Origin: Pseudomonadota bacterium
GTDB lineage: Bacteria > Pseudomonadota > Gammaproteobacteria > Burkholderiales > Burkholderiaceae_E
Assembly: GCA_023389055.1 (NCBI GenBank)
Contig: JAEWFA010000024.1
Coordinates: 62,001 to 126,000 of the forward strand
Direction of reading: 5' to 3'
DNA length: 64,000 bases
Of the stretch, positions 7,827 through 16,673 are shown in pieces. The notes under the pieces were generated by a model, which made no database searches, was not told the origin of the DNA, and worked only from the letters and a program-made list of their open reading frames with translations. The first letter of the stretch is position 1. Every line of letters begins with the position of its first letter. A program made the translations under genes and the position numbers.

Positions 7827-9761
7827 ATGTGCGGACTGACCGGCATCTTCGACCCCCGCTCGCCGACGCGCTGCGAGGAAGCACTGCTGCGCCGGATGAA
7901 CGACATCCAGCATCATCGCGGCCCCGACGAAGGCTCGATCCACATCGAAGCGCACGTGGGGCTCGGTCATCGCCGGCTTTCGATCATCGACGTCGCCACC
8001 GGGCAGCAGCCGCTTTTCAACGAAGACGGCACCGTGGTCGTCGTGCTGAACGGCGAGATCTACAACTTCGAAGCGCTTCGGGGCGAGCTCGAAGCGGCCG
8101 GGCACGTGTTCCGTACGCGCAGCGACACCGAAGTCATCGTGCACGGCTGGGAGCAATGGGGCGAAGACTGCGTCCAGCGCTTTCGCGGGATGTTCGCCTT
8201 CGCCCTGTGGGACCGCAATCGCAAGACGCTCTTCCTCGCGCGCGACCGCCTCGGCGTAAAGCCGTTGCACTGGGCGCAACTCGGCGACGGTACCGTGCTC
8301 TTCGGCTCGGAGCTGAAGACGATCACGGCGCACCCGCGCTTCGATTGCGCGCTCGACGACCGGGCGATCGAGGAATACTTTGCCTTCGGCTACGTCCCCG
8401 ACCCGCGGACGATCTATCGGCAGGCGCACAAACTTGCACCGGCACACGTGCTCACTTGGAAGGTCGGGCAGCGCGAACCGGCGATCCGCCGGTACTGGGA
8501 TGTCTCCTTCGAAGCCGACGGTCGGATCACGCTCGCCGACGCATGCGCCGAACTGCGCGAACGACTGGCGGAATCGATACGCCTGAGGATGATCTCGGAA
8601 GTACCGCTGGGGGCGTTCCTGTCGGGGGGGGTCGATTCGAGCGCCGTGGTGGCGATGATGGCAGCGATCAGCGATCAACCGGTCAAGACCTGCTCGATCG
8701 GCTTCGACGTGGCGTCGTTCAACGAAGCGGAGTTCGCGCGGAAGGTCGCCGCTCGCTACAACACCGATCATTTCACGCGGGTCGTGCGCAGCGACGACTT
8801 CGGGCTCATCGACCAACTGGCCGATCTGTACGACGAGCCTTACGCTGACAGCTCCGCGATTCCCACGTACCGCGTCTGCGAACTCGCACGCACGCGAGTG
8901 ACCGTCGCCCTGTCGGGCGACGGCGGCGACGAGACCTTCGGCGGCTACCGGCGCTACAAGTTCCACGTGCGCGAGCAGGCGCTGCGCGACCGACTTCCGG
9001 CATCGGTGCGCCACACGCTCTTCGGCGCGCTCGGACGCGTGTATCCCCAACTCGATCGCCTGCCGCGCATCTTTCGCGCGCGCGCCACCTTCCAGGCGCT
9101 CGCGCGCGATGCCGTCGACGCCTACTGCCATTCGGTGTCGATCGTGCGCGACGACGATCGGGCGCGCCTGTTCTCGCCCGAATTTCGCAGGCGACTGGGC
9201 GGCTACCGCGCACGCGAAGTCTTCCACACGCATGCAGGCCGCGCGCAGACCGACGACGCGCTGTCGTTGATCCAGTACCTCGACTACAACACCTACCTGC
9301 CCGGCGACATCAACACGAAGGTCGACCGCGCGAGCATGGCACATTCGCTGGAGACGCGCGAGCCGCTGATGGATCATCCACTGGTGGAGTGGGCGGCACG
9401 CCTGCCGGCATCGCTCAAGCTTGCCGGCGGCGAAGGCAAGTTCGTGTTGAAGAAAGCGATGGAACCGCTGCTGCCCGAGGATGTGCTCTACCGTCCGAAG
9501 ATGGGATTTGCGGTTCCCCTCGCCGACTGGTTTCGCGGCCCCTTGCGAGGGGAGGTCGAACGCGTGCTGACGGGTGATGCACTGGCTGATTGCGGCTATT
9601 TCGACAGACGCGCGCTCTCGCACATCGCAGACGAGCACGGTGCTGGACTGCGCGATCGTAGCGCGCTCATCTGGTCGATACTGATGTTCGAGCGCTTCCT
9701 GAACAGGTCAACGAACCGACTCGCGATCGAATCAGCCGCGAAAGAGCCAGTAGCCATTTGA
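7827..9761 (+). CDS. asparagine synthase-type amidotransferase, XrtA-associated
   Basis: A 644-residue AsnB-type enzyme. The N-terminal Cys2 nucleophile of the class II glutaminase domain is present (MCGLTGIFD), with RGPDEG and LNGEIYNF motifs. The synthase domain has the ATP-pyrophosphatase loop SGGVDSS at residues 266-272 and SGDGGDETFGGYRRY further on. It should hydrolyse glutamine and use the ammonia to amidate an adenylated carboxylate. In exosortase loci (TIGR03108-like) the acceptor is thought to be a sugar uronate or amino acid on the exopolysaccharide rather than free aspartate; related asn genes are linked to floc formation in Zoogloea. It is the last gene of the left core operon; the following 115 bases carry no gene. 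Confidence 0.88.
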   Translation: MCGLTGIFDPRSPTRCEEALLRRMNDIQHHRGPDEGSIHIEAHVGLGHRRLSIIDVATGQQPLFNEDGTVVVVLNGEIYNFEALRGELEAAGHVFRTRSDTEVIVHGWEQWGEDCVQRFRGMFAFALWDRNRKTLFLARDRLGVKPLHWAQLGDGTVLFGSELKTITAHPRFDCALDDRAIEEYFAFGYVPDPRTIYRQAHKLAPAHVLTWKVGQREPAIRRYWDVSFEADGRITLADACAELRERLAESIRLRMISEVPLGAFLSGGVDSSAVVAMMAAISDQPVKTCSIGFDVASFNEAEFARKVAARYNTDHFTRVVRSDDFGLIDQLADLYDEPYADSSAIPTYRVCELARTRVTVALSGDGGDETFGGYRRYKFHVREQALRDRLPASVRHTLFGALGRVYPQLDRLPRIFRARATFQALARDAVDAYCHSVSIVRDDDRARLFSPEFRRRLGGYRAREVFHTHAGRAQTDDALSLIQYLDYNTYLPGDINTKVDRASMAHSLETREPLMDHPLVEWAARLPASLKLAGGEGKFVLKKAMEPLLPEDVLYRPKMGFAVPLADWFRGPLRGEVERVLTGDALADCGYFDRRALSHIADEHGAGLRDRSALIWSILMFERFLNRSTNRLAIESAAKEPVAI

Positions 9762-9876
9762 AGAGATCATCACGGGAACTGACAGGGTATGTCGCCGGAC
9801 ACTAGATAACGAGTCCTCGTGGATTTTTCGACGACGGGCGATATCTCAAGAGCACGGAAGCCGAGAGGATCAAACG

Positions 9877-10611
9877 ATGAGCACACTGCGGGAACAGGCG
9901 AAGCGAATACCTGCCGCGGCTCCGTTGTATTGGATGTTGTGTCGCAGAATTAATTATTGGCGGTTGAAGTCGAAGACCGCAGAACAGACATTCACCGAGA
10001 TCTTCAGGAACAATGCCTGGCGAGGGCAGGAGTCCGCTTCTGGTACCGGCTCCAGCACCGATCAAACAGAGAAGATTGCTCGTGAACTGCCCGAATTATT
10101 CGATTCGTTCAACGTCTCGACGGTACTCGATATTCCTTGCGGAGATTTCCACTGGATGAAACATGTCGATCTCTCGAGGGTCGACTATACAGGCGCGGAT
10201 ATTGTCGGTGACCTGATACAGAGAAACATTACTCTCCATTCTCGAAATGGTGTACGTTTCGAGAAACTCGATATAATCAAGAGTAAGTTGCCAAGAGTGG
10301 ATTTGGTGCTCTGTCGAGACTGTCTTGTCCACTTGTCATATGACGCGATATTCGATGCCTTGAACAACATCTGCAACAGCCGATCTGTATACCTCCTTAC
10401 GACGACTTTTACGCAGCGCTCCGGGAATCGAGATATCGCGACAGGTCAATGGAGAACTCTTAATTTTGAGATCGCCCCTTTCGACTTCCTTCCGCCGATA
10501 CGGACAATAGACGAAGGTTGTACCGAGCACAATGGTGCCTACCGCGACAAGGCACTAGGTTTGTGGAGAATATCCGACATACAGAAGCGGTTGCGGGATA
10601 CCTCTATATGA
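9877..10611 (+). CDS. class I SAM-dependent methyltransferase
   Basis: A 244-residue protein with a Rossmann-type SAM-binding motif I, VLDIPCGDFHWMKHVDL, followed by the acidic strand YTGADIVGDLI and VDLVLCRDCLVHL as motif II/III. A ribosome-binding site (GAGAGG) precedes the ATG by eight bases. The gene is visibly poorer in G+C than its neighbours: the 60 bases from 10081 hold 29 G or C, against 43 in the 60 bases from 58021. This points to separate acquisition. It is probably an O- or C-methyltransferase acting on a sugar of the polysaccharide; the target is not identifiable from sequence. Confidence 0.75.
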   Translation: MSTLREQAKRIPAAAPLYWMLCRRINYWRLKSKTAEQTFTEIFRNNAWRGQESASGTGSSTDQTEKIARELPELFDSFNVSTVLDIPCGDFHWMKHVDLSRVDYTGADIVGDLIQRNITLHSRNGVRFEKLDIIKSKLPRVDLVLCRDCLVHLSYDAIFDALNNICNSRSVYLLTTTFTQRSGNRDIATGQWRTLNFEIAPFDFLPPIRTIDEGCTEHNGAYRDKALGLWRISDIQKRLRDTSI

Positions 10612-10647
10612 GTGAATTGTGGTGAGGCACTCGGCGCCGATAGCGGC

Positions 10648-11817
10648 ATGAGCGCTTCACGCCCCGTCGTTGCGATTTTTCGCGACCTGCTATGGAACGC
10701 GAACGAACCGTTCATTCTTAACCAGAGTGGCGGACTGCAACGATTTCAGGCTCGGTACTTCGGCGTCGGCCACGTCACCGGGTTGGTTTCACCACCAGAG
10801 ACCTTTTTCCTGAACCGAGGCGGTCATCTCGGACGTTTCTACGATCGGGCACTGAAGCGGTACGGCTTCAGCCCTCCGATGATCCGCGCGATGCGGGCCG
10901 CCAAGGCGGAAATTCTCCACGCCTACACCGGCGTCGACGGCGCGGTGGCAATGCCGTTGGCAAAGCGGCTTCGGATTCCCCTTGTCGTGACCTTCACGGG
11001 CTTCGATGTGAACGCAACGGAAGCCGAGTTGCGGCGCAGTTCGCTTCGATGCCAAACTTTCGTGCGCAATCGCGACGCCTTGGGCCGGGAAGCCGAGTTG
11101 ATTATTGCCGTATCGGATTTTCTGCGGCAGAGGCTGCTTGCGCGAGGCTATCCGGACGAGCGCACGGTCGTCCACTATACTGGCGTGGATACAGAAATTT
11201 TTCGGGCAGACGAACGGGTAAAACGCGAGCCTGTTGTCCTGTTCGTCGGGAGGTTCATCCCCGTCAAGGGGGTGACTCACCTGATCGCCGCCCTGCGCGA
11301 CCTCCGACGCCGCGTGCCTGAAGCGCGACTCGTACTAGCCGGCGATGGCCCCCAGCGGCGAGCGCTCGAACAGCAAGCGAGCGACATGGGAGTACCGGCC
11401 GAGTTCCTGGGGGCAATTCCCACGATGGAAGTGCGCCGCTGGATGAATCGGGCGCGCGTGCTCGCCGTGCCCAGCGTGCGCGCCCCCAGCGGCGAAACCG
11501 AAGCGTTATCCATGGTAATCCTCGAAGCGCAAGCCATGGCGCTGCCAGTCGCGGCGTTCGATTCGGGGGGGATTCATGAAGCCATGGGCGAAAATGGATT
11601 GCTCGCGCCTGAAGCGGATGTGCGGCAACTTGCCGCAGACATCGAGGCGCTGCTAACCCGGGACGATCTATGGCACAGAATCAGTGCTGCAGGGCGACGC
11701 GCCGTATGCGAACGTTTCAACCTCGCTCGACAGACTGCGATTCTCGAAGACCTTTACGATCAAGTTTTGGCGCGCCATCGGAGGCGAGCATTTGAGGGCC
11801 CGCTGCCCTATGCCTAG
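10648..11817 (+). CDS. glycosyltransferase family 4
   Basis: About 389 residues with a GT-B fold. VVTFTGFDVNA and VSDFLRQRLLARG lie in the N-terminal domain, VVLFVGRFIPVKGVTHLI opens the nucleotide-sugar domain, LVLAGDGPQR follows, and GETEALSMVILEAQAM holds the E-x7-E motif. The ATG at 10648 gives a normal GT4 N-terminus; an in-frame GTG directly after the previous stop at 10612 would add 12 residues. Neither has a convincing ribosome-binding site. It probably adds a hexose to the lipid-linked repeat unit and belongs to the accessory block that also brought the methyltransferase. Confidence 0.82.
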   Translation: MSASRPVVAIFRDLLWNANEPFILNQSGGLQRFQARYFGVGHVTGLVSPPETFFLNRGGHLGRFYDRALKRYGFSPPMIRAMRAAKAEILHAYTGVDGAVAMPLAKRLRIPLVVTFTGFDVNATEAELRRSSLRCQTFVRNRDALGREAELIIAVSDFLRQRLLARGYPDERTVVHYTGVDTEIFRADERVKREPVVLFVGRFIPVKGVTHLIAALRDLRRRVPEARLVLAGDGPQRRALEQQASDMGVPAEFLGAIPTMEVRRWMNRARVLAVPSVRAPSGETEALSMVILEAQAMALPVAAFDSGGIHEAMGENGLLAPEADVRQLAADIEALLTRDDLWHRISAAGRRAVCERFNLARQTAILEDLYDQVLARHRRRAFEGPLPYA

Positions 11818-11900
11818 ATGGAAATGAACGTCGACCCGGTCACCACCCTACCTGCTGACGCCATCGCGAAGAACTCACCCACGCGCTATGGAGAGAATCG

Positions 11901-12140
11901 GTGAAGAATTACAGCAAAAGCCCCAAGCGCCGAAGAACGACGGTTGCGCTCGATTTGCTGCACCTGGAAGGTCCCTTCCCTCGTAGTGCTACCAATTCCG
12001 ACGCGCGATCCTCGAGAACAGACAACGCGGAGTCTCTCTCCTTCCTCATCGATCGGGTGCTGCTCGCCCATTCGAACAAGCGCCCGGCGATCCCTCGCGA
12101 GGGCCTCGCCAACGGTCGACCGGACCTCGACCTCAGGTGA
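11901..12140 (+). CDS. possible small protein, unrecognised
   Basis: The 319 bases between the glycosyltransferase and the next deacetylase hold one possible small gene of 79 codons. It starts with GTG, five bases after a GGAGAG ribosome-binding site, and its stop overlaps the GTG start of the deacetylase by four bases (GTGA), the arrangement used throughout this locus. The product is basic at its N-terminus (KNYSKSPKRRRTT) and otherwise featureless, and I recognise no family. It may instead be a leader, a degraded gene or chance; the reverse strand is also open here. Confidence 0.25.
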   Translation: MKNYSKSPKRRRTTVALDLLHLEGPFPRSATNSDARSSRTDNAESLSFLIDRVLLAHSNKRPAIPREGLANGRPDLDLR

Positions 12141-13222
12141 TAGGCGCGCGAGAACTGCTCGATCGTGTGATCGATCGCTCGGGCATGGGCCGTCTCGCAT
12201 TGGACGGCAGCGCGAACCGCCTGCGCATTCTCTGCTATCACGGCATCTGGGCGGCAGGAGCGCCGCACTTCGGCAACAAATTGTTCATGAGCGCCGAGAA
12301 ATTCGAGGCGCGTCTCGCCTTCATCCAGGCGCTCGGCCTGAATGTACTCCCCATGCGCGAGGCGATCCGCGCTCTCTTCGATCGCACTCTTCCAAAGAGA
12401 GCCGCCGTCATCACGATCGACGACGGCTGGGCAACGACCTTCTCCCACATGCTGCCGGCCCTCGAGCGCTACGGCTATCCCGCGACGATCTACATCCAGA
12501 CGGAGCGGATTGAAGCCCGTGCCCCGGTGGCCGACGTCGCGCTGGGCTACGCGCTCGAGCACAGCAGAGCCGACGGAATATCGCTCGAGGGCCTGCCGGT
12601 GCCCGCCCGAGCGGCGTCGCAAGCGGCCGCGCTCGGCGACCCGCAATCACGCCAGCAGACATTCGCGGTGATTGAGCAAATGCTCGCTCACGCCCCGGTC
12701 GATGAGCACCGCTCCCTGCTCGGCGAACTGTACTTGCGGCTCGGGCTCGACAGCGGGTTGCTGGCAAGGAACGGCCCGTTCGATCTCTGCGGCGAGAACG
12801 ATCTCGTCGAGGCGCAACGCAGGGGCTTCGAGATCGCGTTGCACACCCACACACACAGCCTCGACGATTTTTCCGAGTACGCAATGACGAGCGAGATCGC
12901 CCGGAACCGCGCGAGCCTGTCCCGGATACTTGACAGGCCACCCGAATCGTTCCGCCACTTCTGCTGGCCGAGCGGCGACTACACGCCCCAGGCGATCGGT
13001 CATCTTCGCGCCACCGGAGTCGACCTCGCAACCACGTGCGACCTCGACCTCGCGACGGCAAAATCCGATCCGCTCGCGCTACCGCGCCTCCTCGATGGCC
13101 AACTCACGTCGGACGAGGCTTTTCTCGTCAGCGTCAGCGGCCTGCAGCGCTGGATCGACCGGCTGGGATCGCTGGTTCGAGGCACCCGATCACTCGCGGG
13201 CGACGACATCCGCGCCGGGTGA
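12137..13222 (+). CDS. polysaccharide deacetylase (NodB family), second copy
   Basis: A 361-residue NodB-type deacetylase. Near residue 35 is ILCYHGIW, then AVITIDDGWATTF with the catalytic and metal-binding aspartates, and later IALHTHTHSL with the histidines, plus HFCWPSGDYTPQA. There is no signal peptide or membrane segment, so it is probably cytoplasmic. The start is GTG at 12137. Its last 33 bases overlap the 3' end of the convergent Mur ligase-Pth gene, an unusually tight arrangement. It is only distantly related to the deacetylase at 1892 and more like the one at 17927. The likely role is removal of acetyl groups from an amino sugar so that the free amine can be modified. Confidence 0.82.
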   Translation: MIGARELLDRVIDRSGMGRLALDGSANRLRILCYHGIWAAGAPHFGNKLFMSAEKFEARLAFIQALGLNVLPMREAIRALFDRTLPKRAAVITIDDGWATTFSHMLPALERYGYPATIYIQTERIEARAPVADVALGYALEHSRADGISLEGLPVPARAASQAAALGDPQSRQQTFAVIEQMLAHAPVDEHRSLLGELYLRLGLDSGLLARNGPFDLCGENDLVEAQRRGFEIALHTHTHSLDDFSEYAMTSEIARNRASLSRILDRPPESFRHFCWPSGDYTPQAIGHLRATGVDLATTCDLDLATAKSDPLALPRLLDGQLTSDEAFLVSVSGLQRWIDRLGSLVRGTRSLAGDDIRAG

Positions 13223-15151
13223 GGAGCATTGCTTCAGAGGCGCAATTTGCTCAGCGATCAACTCTCGCACGAGCCGTTCCGCTGTCACCAGTCCCTCGGC
13301 GATAAGCGGTTCGTCGCTTGCATCGATAGTACGGAGAACGAAGCTTGCGGCTTGTTGGCGTTTATGCTGCCCGCTCACGCCGATACGGACTCGACGAACC
13401 GTATCCGTAGACATTTCCTCGATTATCGAGCGCATTCCCTTGTGGCCCGAATCGCCGCCACTTCGTTTGATCTTGGCGCTCCCGGGGGGGAGATCGGCAT
13501 CGTCCAGAACGATGATGCAGTCGCTAATATCGTGTCCGCGTTCCCTTAAATACTCCTTTAAGCCGATTCCACTGCGGTTCATCCCTCGACCCAACTTCAC
13601 GAGTGCAACCCGCGCACCGTCGATCGAAAATTCGGATTCACTGCCGTGCCGGGTCACGATCCAGGAGTGATTCGCACGCTCGACGATCTTGTCGAGTGCG
13701 AGTTGACCGACGTTGTGCGCGGTTCGCCGCTGCTGGTCGCCCGGATTTCCGAGTCCCACAATGATCGTGATTCGGTCCGATCTCGTCGCCTCCTGCGCAG
13801 GAGGCGAGAACGTTGTCGCAATCGGCGTAATTCGAAACGTCTCTGAAGCATGGAGTCGTGGGCATTTGTCGCAGAACATCAGTTTGCGACACGACGATTC
13901 CCAACACTGAACCGCACTACGAAGATTGATTGCAATTCGGACGAGGTGATCGGTTTTGTTAGTTCCTTTCAACAGCACGAGGTCGCCCGCGCGCAACTCG
14001 TCCTTCAGGAATGCGGCCGCGTCTCGAGTCGAGGGGAAGAGTCGGAGCGACCCGTCGCTCCGAATCTGATTGGCGCGTTGTGTGCTGATAGTATGAGAGC
14101 CGACAAGCAGTACCAAGTCCGCAACTTCGAGCGCTGCTCGCGCCGCTTTGGTATAGCGCTGTACAGGCCCGGCGGGCGAATCGGAAATCGTGCCAACCAC
14201 CACGACTTTTCGTCGCGCGCGCGCGTCCTTCATAAAACGGAGAGGCGCCTGGAACGACCACTGCGGAGCCTTGAAGTCGTCCCGGACGAATGTGATCCCA
14301 TCATCCCCAGTTTCGACCTGCATCCGGCCAGCGCTATTCGTCACCTTCGAGAGTGTATTGATGACGTCAAGGATCGGGACTCCTGCTGCAAGCCCTATGC
14401 CGATCGCGCAGAGCAATGGCGTCGTAAGGTGGACTCCGTGAAGGTGGGTGGCGATGTCGTAGCGGCGCCCCTCGAATTCCACGACCATTGCAAGCGGCTC
14501 AGGCCATATCGAACGTGCTTCGATCAAGCGAAGCGTCGCGCCCTTGTCTTCGCCGAACCAGATTACCGGCCCGATTCGTCTTTCTCCGATAGATCGGACC
14601 AGGGGGTCGTCGCGGTTGAGCACGGCGATTCCGTCCGCCGGGAGTCTGGTTATTAGCTTTCCTTTCTCGGCCGCAACAGCCTCGTTGGTGCGAAATGCCG
14701 AGTAGTGCTCCTGCGCGATGACGGTGAGCGCTGCAATTTTGGGGCGTACGACCCGGATCGGTCGATCGAGGTAGCCGGGCTTTATCGCGCCCATCTCCAC
14801 GACACTGAACCGATGTTGTCGACCCGTAGACAGCACGGTCTGGTCGACTTGATCGTACATGTTGGCAGTTCCCGGGTTACTGTGGCATGCGCCGTACGTC
14901 GACAGAATTTCGGTGACGAAATCTTTGGTCGACGTCTTGCCGGCGCTGCCTGTGATTCCTATGAATACAACGTCCTTTAGAAACCTCCTGTGGAGATGAG
15001 CGCGATAATGCCACGTTCGATCTACAAGTCTCCATCGCAGATCTCGATATGCCGATACAAGTCTTGTTAATTGCATAGGAGTGTCCGGAGTTACGCGCAG
15101 AACCACTTGAAGGCGGGTGGCAGCATGGATTGAGTTGATTTCCGGGACCAT
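13190..15151 (-). CDS. MurF-like Mur ligase fused to a peptidyl-tRNA hydrolase-like domain
   Basis: A single 653-residue frame with two enzymes. Residues about 30-410 are a Mur ligase: P-loop GITGSAGKTS (65-74), EMGAIKPGYL, AQEHYSAFRTNEAVAAEKG (147-165), and a C-terminal ligase domain with VVVVGTISDS and LLKGTNKTDH, closest to MurF. A cysteine cluster follows (C416, C421, C427, C430), a likely zinc knuckle. Residues 461-635 are a Pth domain: GLGNPG with Asn469, His479 of TAHN, MNRSG (Asn525) and LDDADLPPG. These match E. coli Pth Asn10, His20, Asn68 and Asp93, but the position of Asn114 is Lys571. ATG 15151 was chosen because AGGGAAGA precedes it; the frame is open to 15292 and ATG 15076 is also possible. 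It probably builds, then releases or edits, an amino-acid or peptide adduct. Confidence 0.85.
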   Translation of the reverse strand: MVPEINSIHAATRLQVVLRVTPDTPMQLTRLVSAYRDLRWRLVDRTWHYRAHLHRRFLKDVVFIGITGSAGKTSTKDFVTEILSTYGACHSNPGTANMYDQVDQTVLSTGRQHRFSVVEMGAIKPGYLDRPIRVVRPKIAALTVIAQEHYSAFRTNEAVAAEKGKLITRLPADGIAVLNRDDPLVRSIGERRIGPVIWFGEDKGATLRLIEARSIWPEPLAMVVEFEGRRYDIATHLHGVHLTTPLLCAIGIGLAAGVPILDVINTLSKVTNSAGRMQVETGDDGITFVRDDFKAPQWSFQAPLRFMKDARARRKVVVVGTISDSPAGPVQRYTKAARAALEVADLVLLVGSHTISTQRANQIRSDGSLRLFPSTRDAAAFLKDELRAGDLVLLKGTNKTDHLVRIAINLRSAVQCWESSCRKLMFCDKCPRLHASETFRITPIATTFSPPAQEATRSDRITIIVGLGNPGDQQRRTAHNVGQLALDKIVERANHSWIVTRHGSESEFSIDGARVALVKLGRGMNRSGIGLKEYLRERGHDISDCIIVLDDADLPPGSAKIKRSGGDSGHKGMRSIIEEMSTDTVRRVRIGVSGQHKRQQAASFVLRTIDASDEPLIAEGLVTAERLVRELIAEQIAPLKQCSSPGADVVARE

Positions 15152-15292
15152 TCTTCCCTGACGTGGGCAAGCCGCAATGGCCACCACACAGAAGAGTAAA
15201 CCGTTTGTCGTACCGATCGAAGCCCTGCTGGCCGCCCAAGGGCTACAGCGTCTCAGCCCTGATTGCCCATACGCACGACTCGACGGACTCAA

Positions 15293-15511
15293 TCAATTCA
15301 CAAGAAGTCCGTGGCAGACGGTGTTGGACAGTGGCAGGCCGCGTAGGTCGGCAAGCCGGTCAAGCGTCGCCGCGACGCGCGAACCGGACAACGAGGTGTC
15401 GTCCTCGATGGCCAGACCCTCGTGTGTGCAGTCCTTCCGCTTGTCGAACGTTGTCTCGCTGACGCCGTGATTCAGGAGGAGCAGGGTTAGGCATCTAGTT
15501 TGCCGGACCAA
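15293..15511 (-). pseudogene. IS3-family transposase remnant
   Basis: A 72-codon frame resembling two separate pieces of an IS3-type transposase joined together. NHGVSETTFDKRK looks like the helix-turn-helix of OrfA (HGIS-ATFYKW-type), and the stretch from EGLAIEDDTSLSGSRVAA through LDRLADLRGLPLS looks like the DDE-domain segment of OrfB that normally precedes DNGPEF. The expected DNGPEF is replaced by CHGLL and the frame then stops, so it is not functional. It lies between the start of the Mur ligase-Pth gene and the ATP-grasp gene at 15588, in a gap of about 430 bases with no other credible gene. It marks past insertion in the accessory block. Confidence 0.6.
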
Positions 15512-15587
15512 GCATCTTGTATGCTGGCCGGAACCCCAGGAGCTGAACCGCTCCGCTTTGCTGCCACTTCATCTGAACGAAGCCGTA

Positions 15588-16664
15588 ATGGAATTGATCG
15601 AGCGCTTGCACAGCTTCGTCGCACATGGGCGCGGTGCAGCTGCGAGCGGCGAACTCCCGCTGGCGCGCCAGTGGCTCGAGATCGTTTTGCTGCTCGCACG
15701 CGGCGGCAACGGTCCGGGGTACTACTACATGGCCGGCATGGCGCGTCGATCGATTCCCTGGCGAGACAAGACCGCGCACCTCGGCTCGCGCGCGTACCGC
15801 AACGCCGTGCATGCGCTGAACGACGGCAGGTATTTCAAGATATCGCAACACAAACTCGCGGAGAAGTCCGTCCTGACGCTGACGGGGATTCCGACGCCGC
15901 GCTATCTCGCGTACTTCCATCCGCGCGCAGGCAGGACCAGCCGAAATCGCCCGCTGACCTCTCCAGAAGAGTGGCTCGACTTCCTGCGTACCTGCGATGC
16001 TGGTCGATTCTGCGTCAAGCTCGCCGAGGGATCGGGCGGCGTCGGCTTCCAGGCCTTCGAGATCGATGCAACAGCACCCGACGTGCGGCTGCGCTCCCTT
16101 TCGGACGCTCGCGACGTCGAGCCTTTGGCCCTGTACGAGCGACTCGTCGCGGACTCTCGCGCGAGCGGTTCAGGCCTGGTCGTCGAGGAATACCTGGATC
16201 AGCATGAAACGCTGCGGCAGATGAGCCAGGCCAGCGTGAACAGCGTTCGCCTGTGGGTCGTGATCGACGAGGATGGTACCGCCCGCTTCCCCCTCGCATT
16301 CCTGCGGATGGGACGCGGCGCATCCCTCGTCGACAACCGTTCCCGGGGCGGCTTGGTCGCGCCTGTGGATCCGCGTACGGGAATCGTCTCGAATGCCTTC
16401 GACGGGTATCCGAGTCGCGAGGAATTCGCGACGCACCCCGACACCGGAGTGAAGATCGCGGGCACCCGCCTGCCGTTCTGGCAGGAAGCGCTCGACGTCG
16501 CCGAACGCGCCGTTCGCACATTCCCCGGCATTCGCTTTGCGGGAATAGACGTCGCATTTGCACGGTCGGGTCCCGTCATTCTGGAGTTGAACGTGGAACC
16601 CGACAGGACCGGCGCGGCAATCACCGGTGTGCCGAGCGGATCGGCGCTGCAGATCCAGGCTTGA
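15588..16664 (+). CDS. sugar-transfer-associated ATP-grasp ligase
   Basis: A 358-residue member of the ATP-grasp group found next to sugar transferases (PF14397-like). In order: HKLAEKSVLTLTGIPTPRY before the ATP lobe, CVKLAEGSGGVGFQAFEI with the ATP-binding lysine and glycine-rich loop, QASVNSVRLWVVIDEDG, the group's characteristic NRSRGGLVAPVDPRTGI, and GIDVAFARSGPVILELNVEP with the metal-binding acidic and Asn residues. A TTG 30 bases upstream is an alternative start. These proteins are common in capsule and exopolysaccharide loci; formation of an amide between a sugar carboxylate and an amine is the usual proposal. The gene converges on the ATP-grasp gene that ends at 16674. Confidence 0.82.
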   Translation: MELIERLHSFVAHGRGAAASGELPLARQWLEIVLLLARGGNGPGYYYMAGMARRSIPWRDKTAHLGSRAYRNAVHALNDGRYFKISQHKLAEKSVLTLTGIPTPRYLAYFHPRAGRTSRNRPLTSPEEWLDFLRTCDAGRFCVKLAEGSGGVGFQAFEIDATAPDVRLRSLSDARDVEPLALYERLVADSRASGSGLVVEEYLDQHETLRQMSQASVNSVRLWVVIDEDGTARFPLAFLRMGRGASLVDNRSRGGLVAPVDPRTGIVSNAFDGYPSREEFATHPDTGVKIAGTRLPFWQEALDVAERAVRTFPGIRFAGIDVAFARSGPVILELNVEPDRTGAAITGVPSGSALQIQA

Positions 16665-16673
16665 AGGATTCGC

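Noticed and set aside
8624..8631. Run of eight G in the amidotransferase gene as a phase-variation tract
   Set aside because: It encodes the conserved Gly-Gly of the SGGVDSS loop; similar G runs encode glycines in several other genes here, including zwf.
7368..9638. A 756-codon open frame on the minus strand
   Set aside because: It is antisense to the complete amidotransferase at 7827-9761 and shows no protein family.
15152..15292. Extending the Mur ligase-Pth gene to the first in-frame start at 15292
   Set aside because: The extra 47 residues are unlike any Mur ligase N-terminus, and a good ribosome-binding site precedes ATG 15151.
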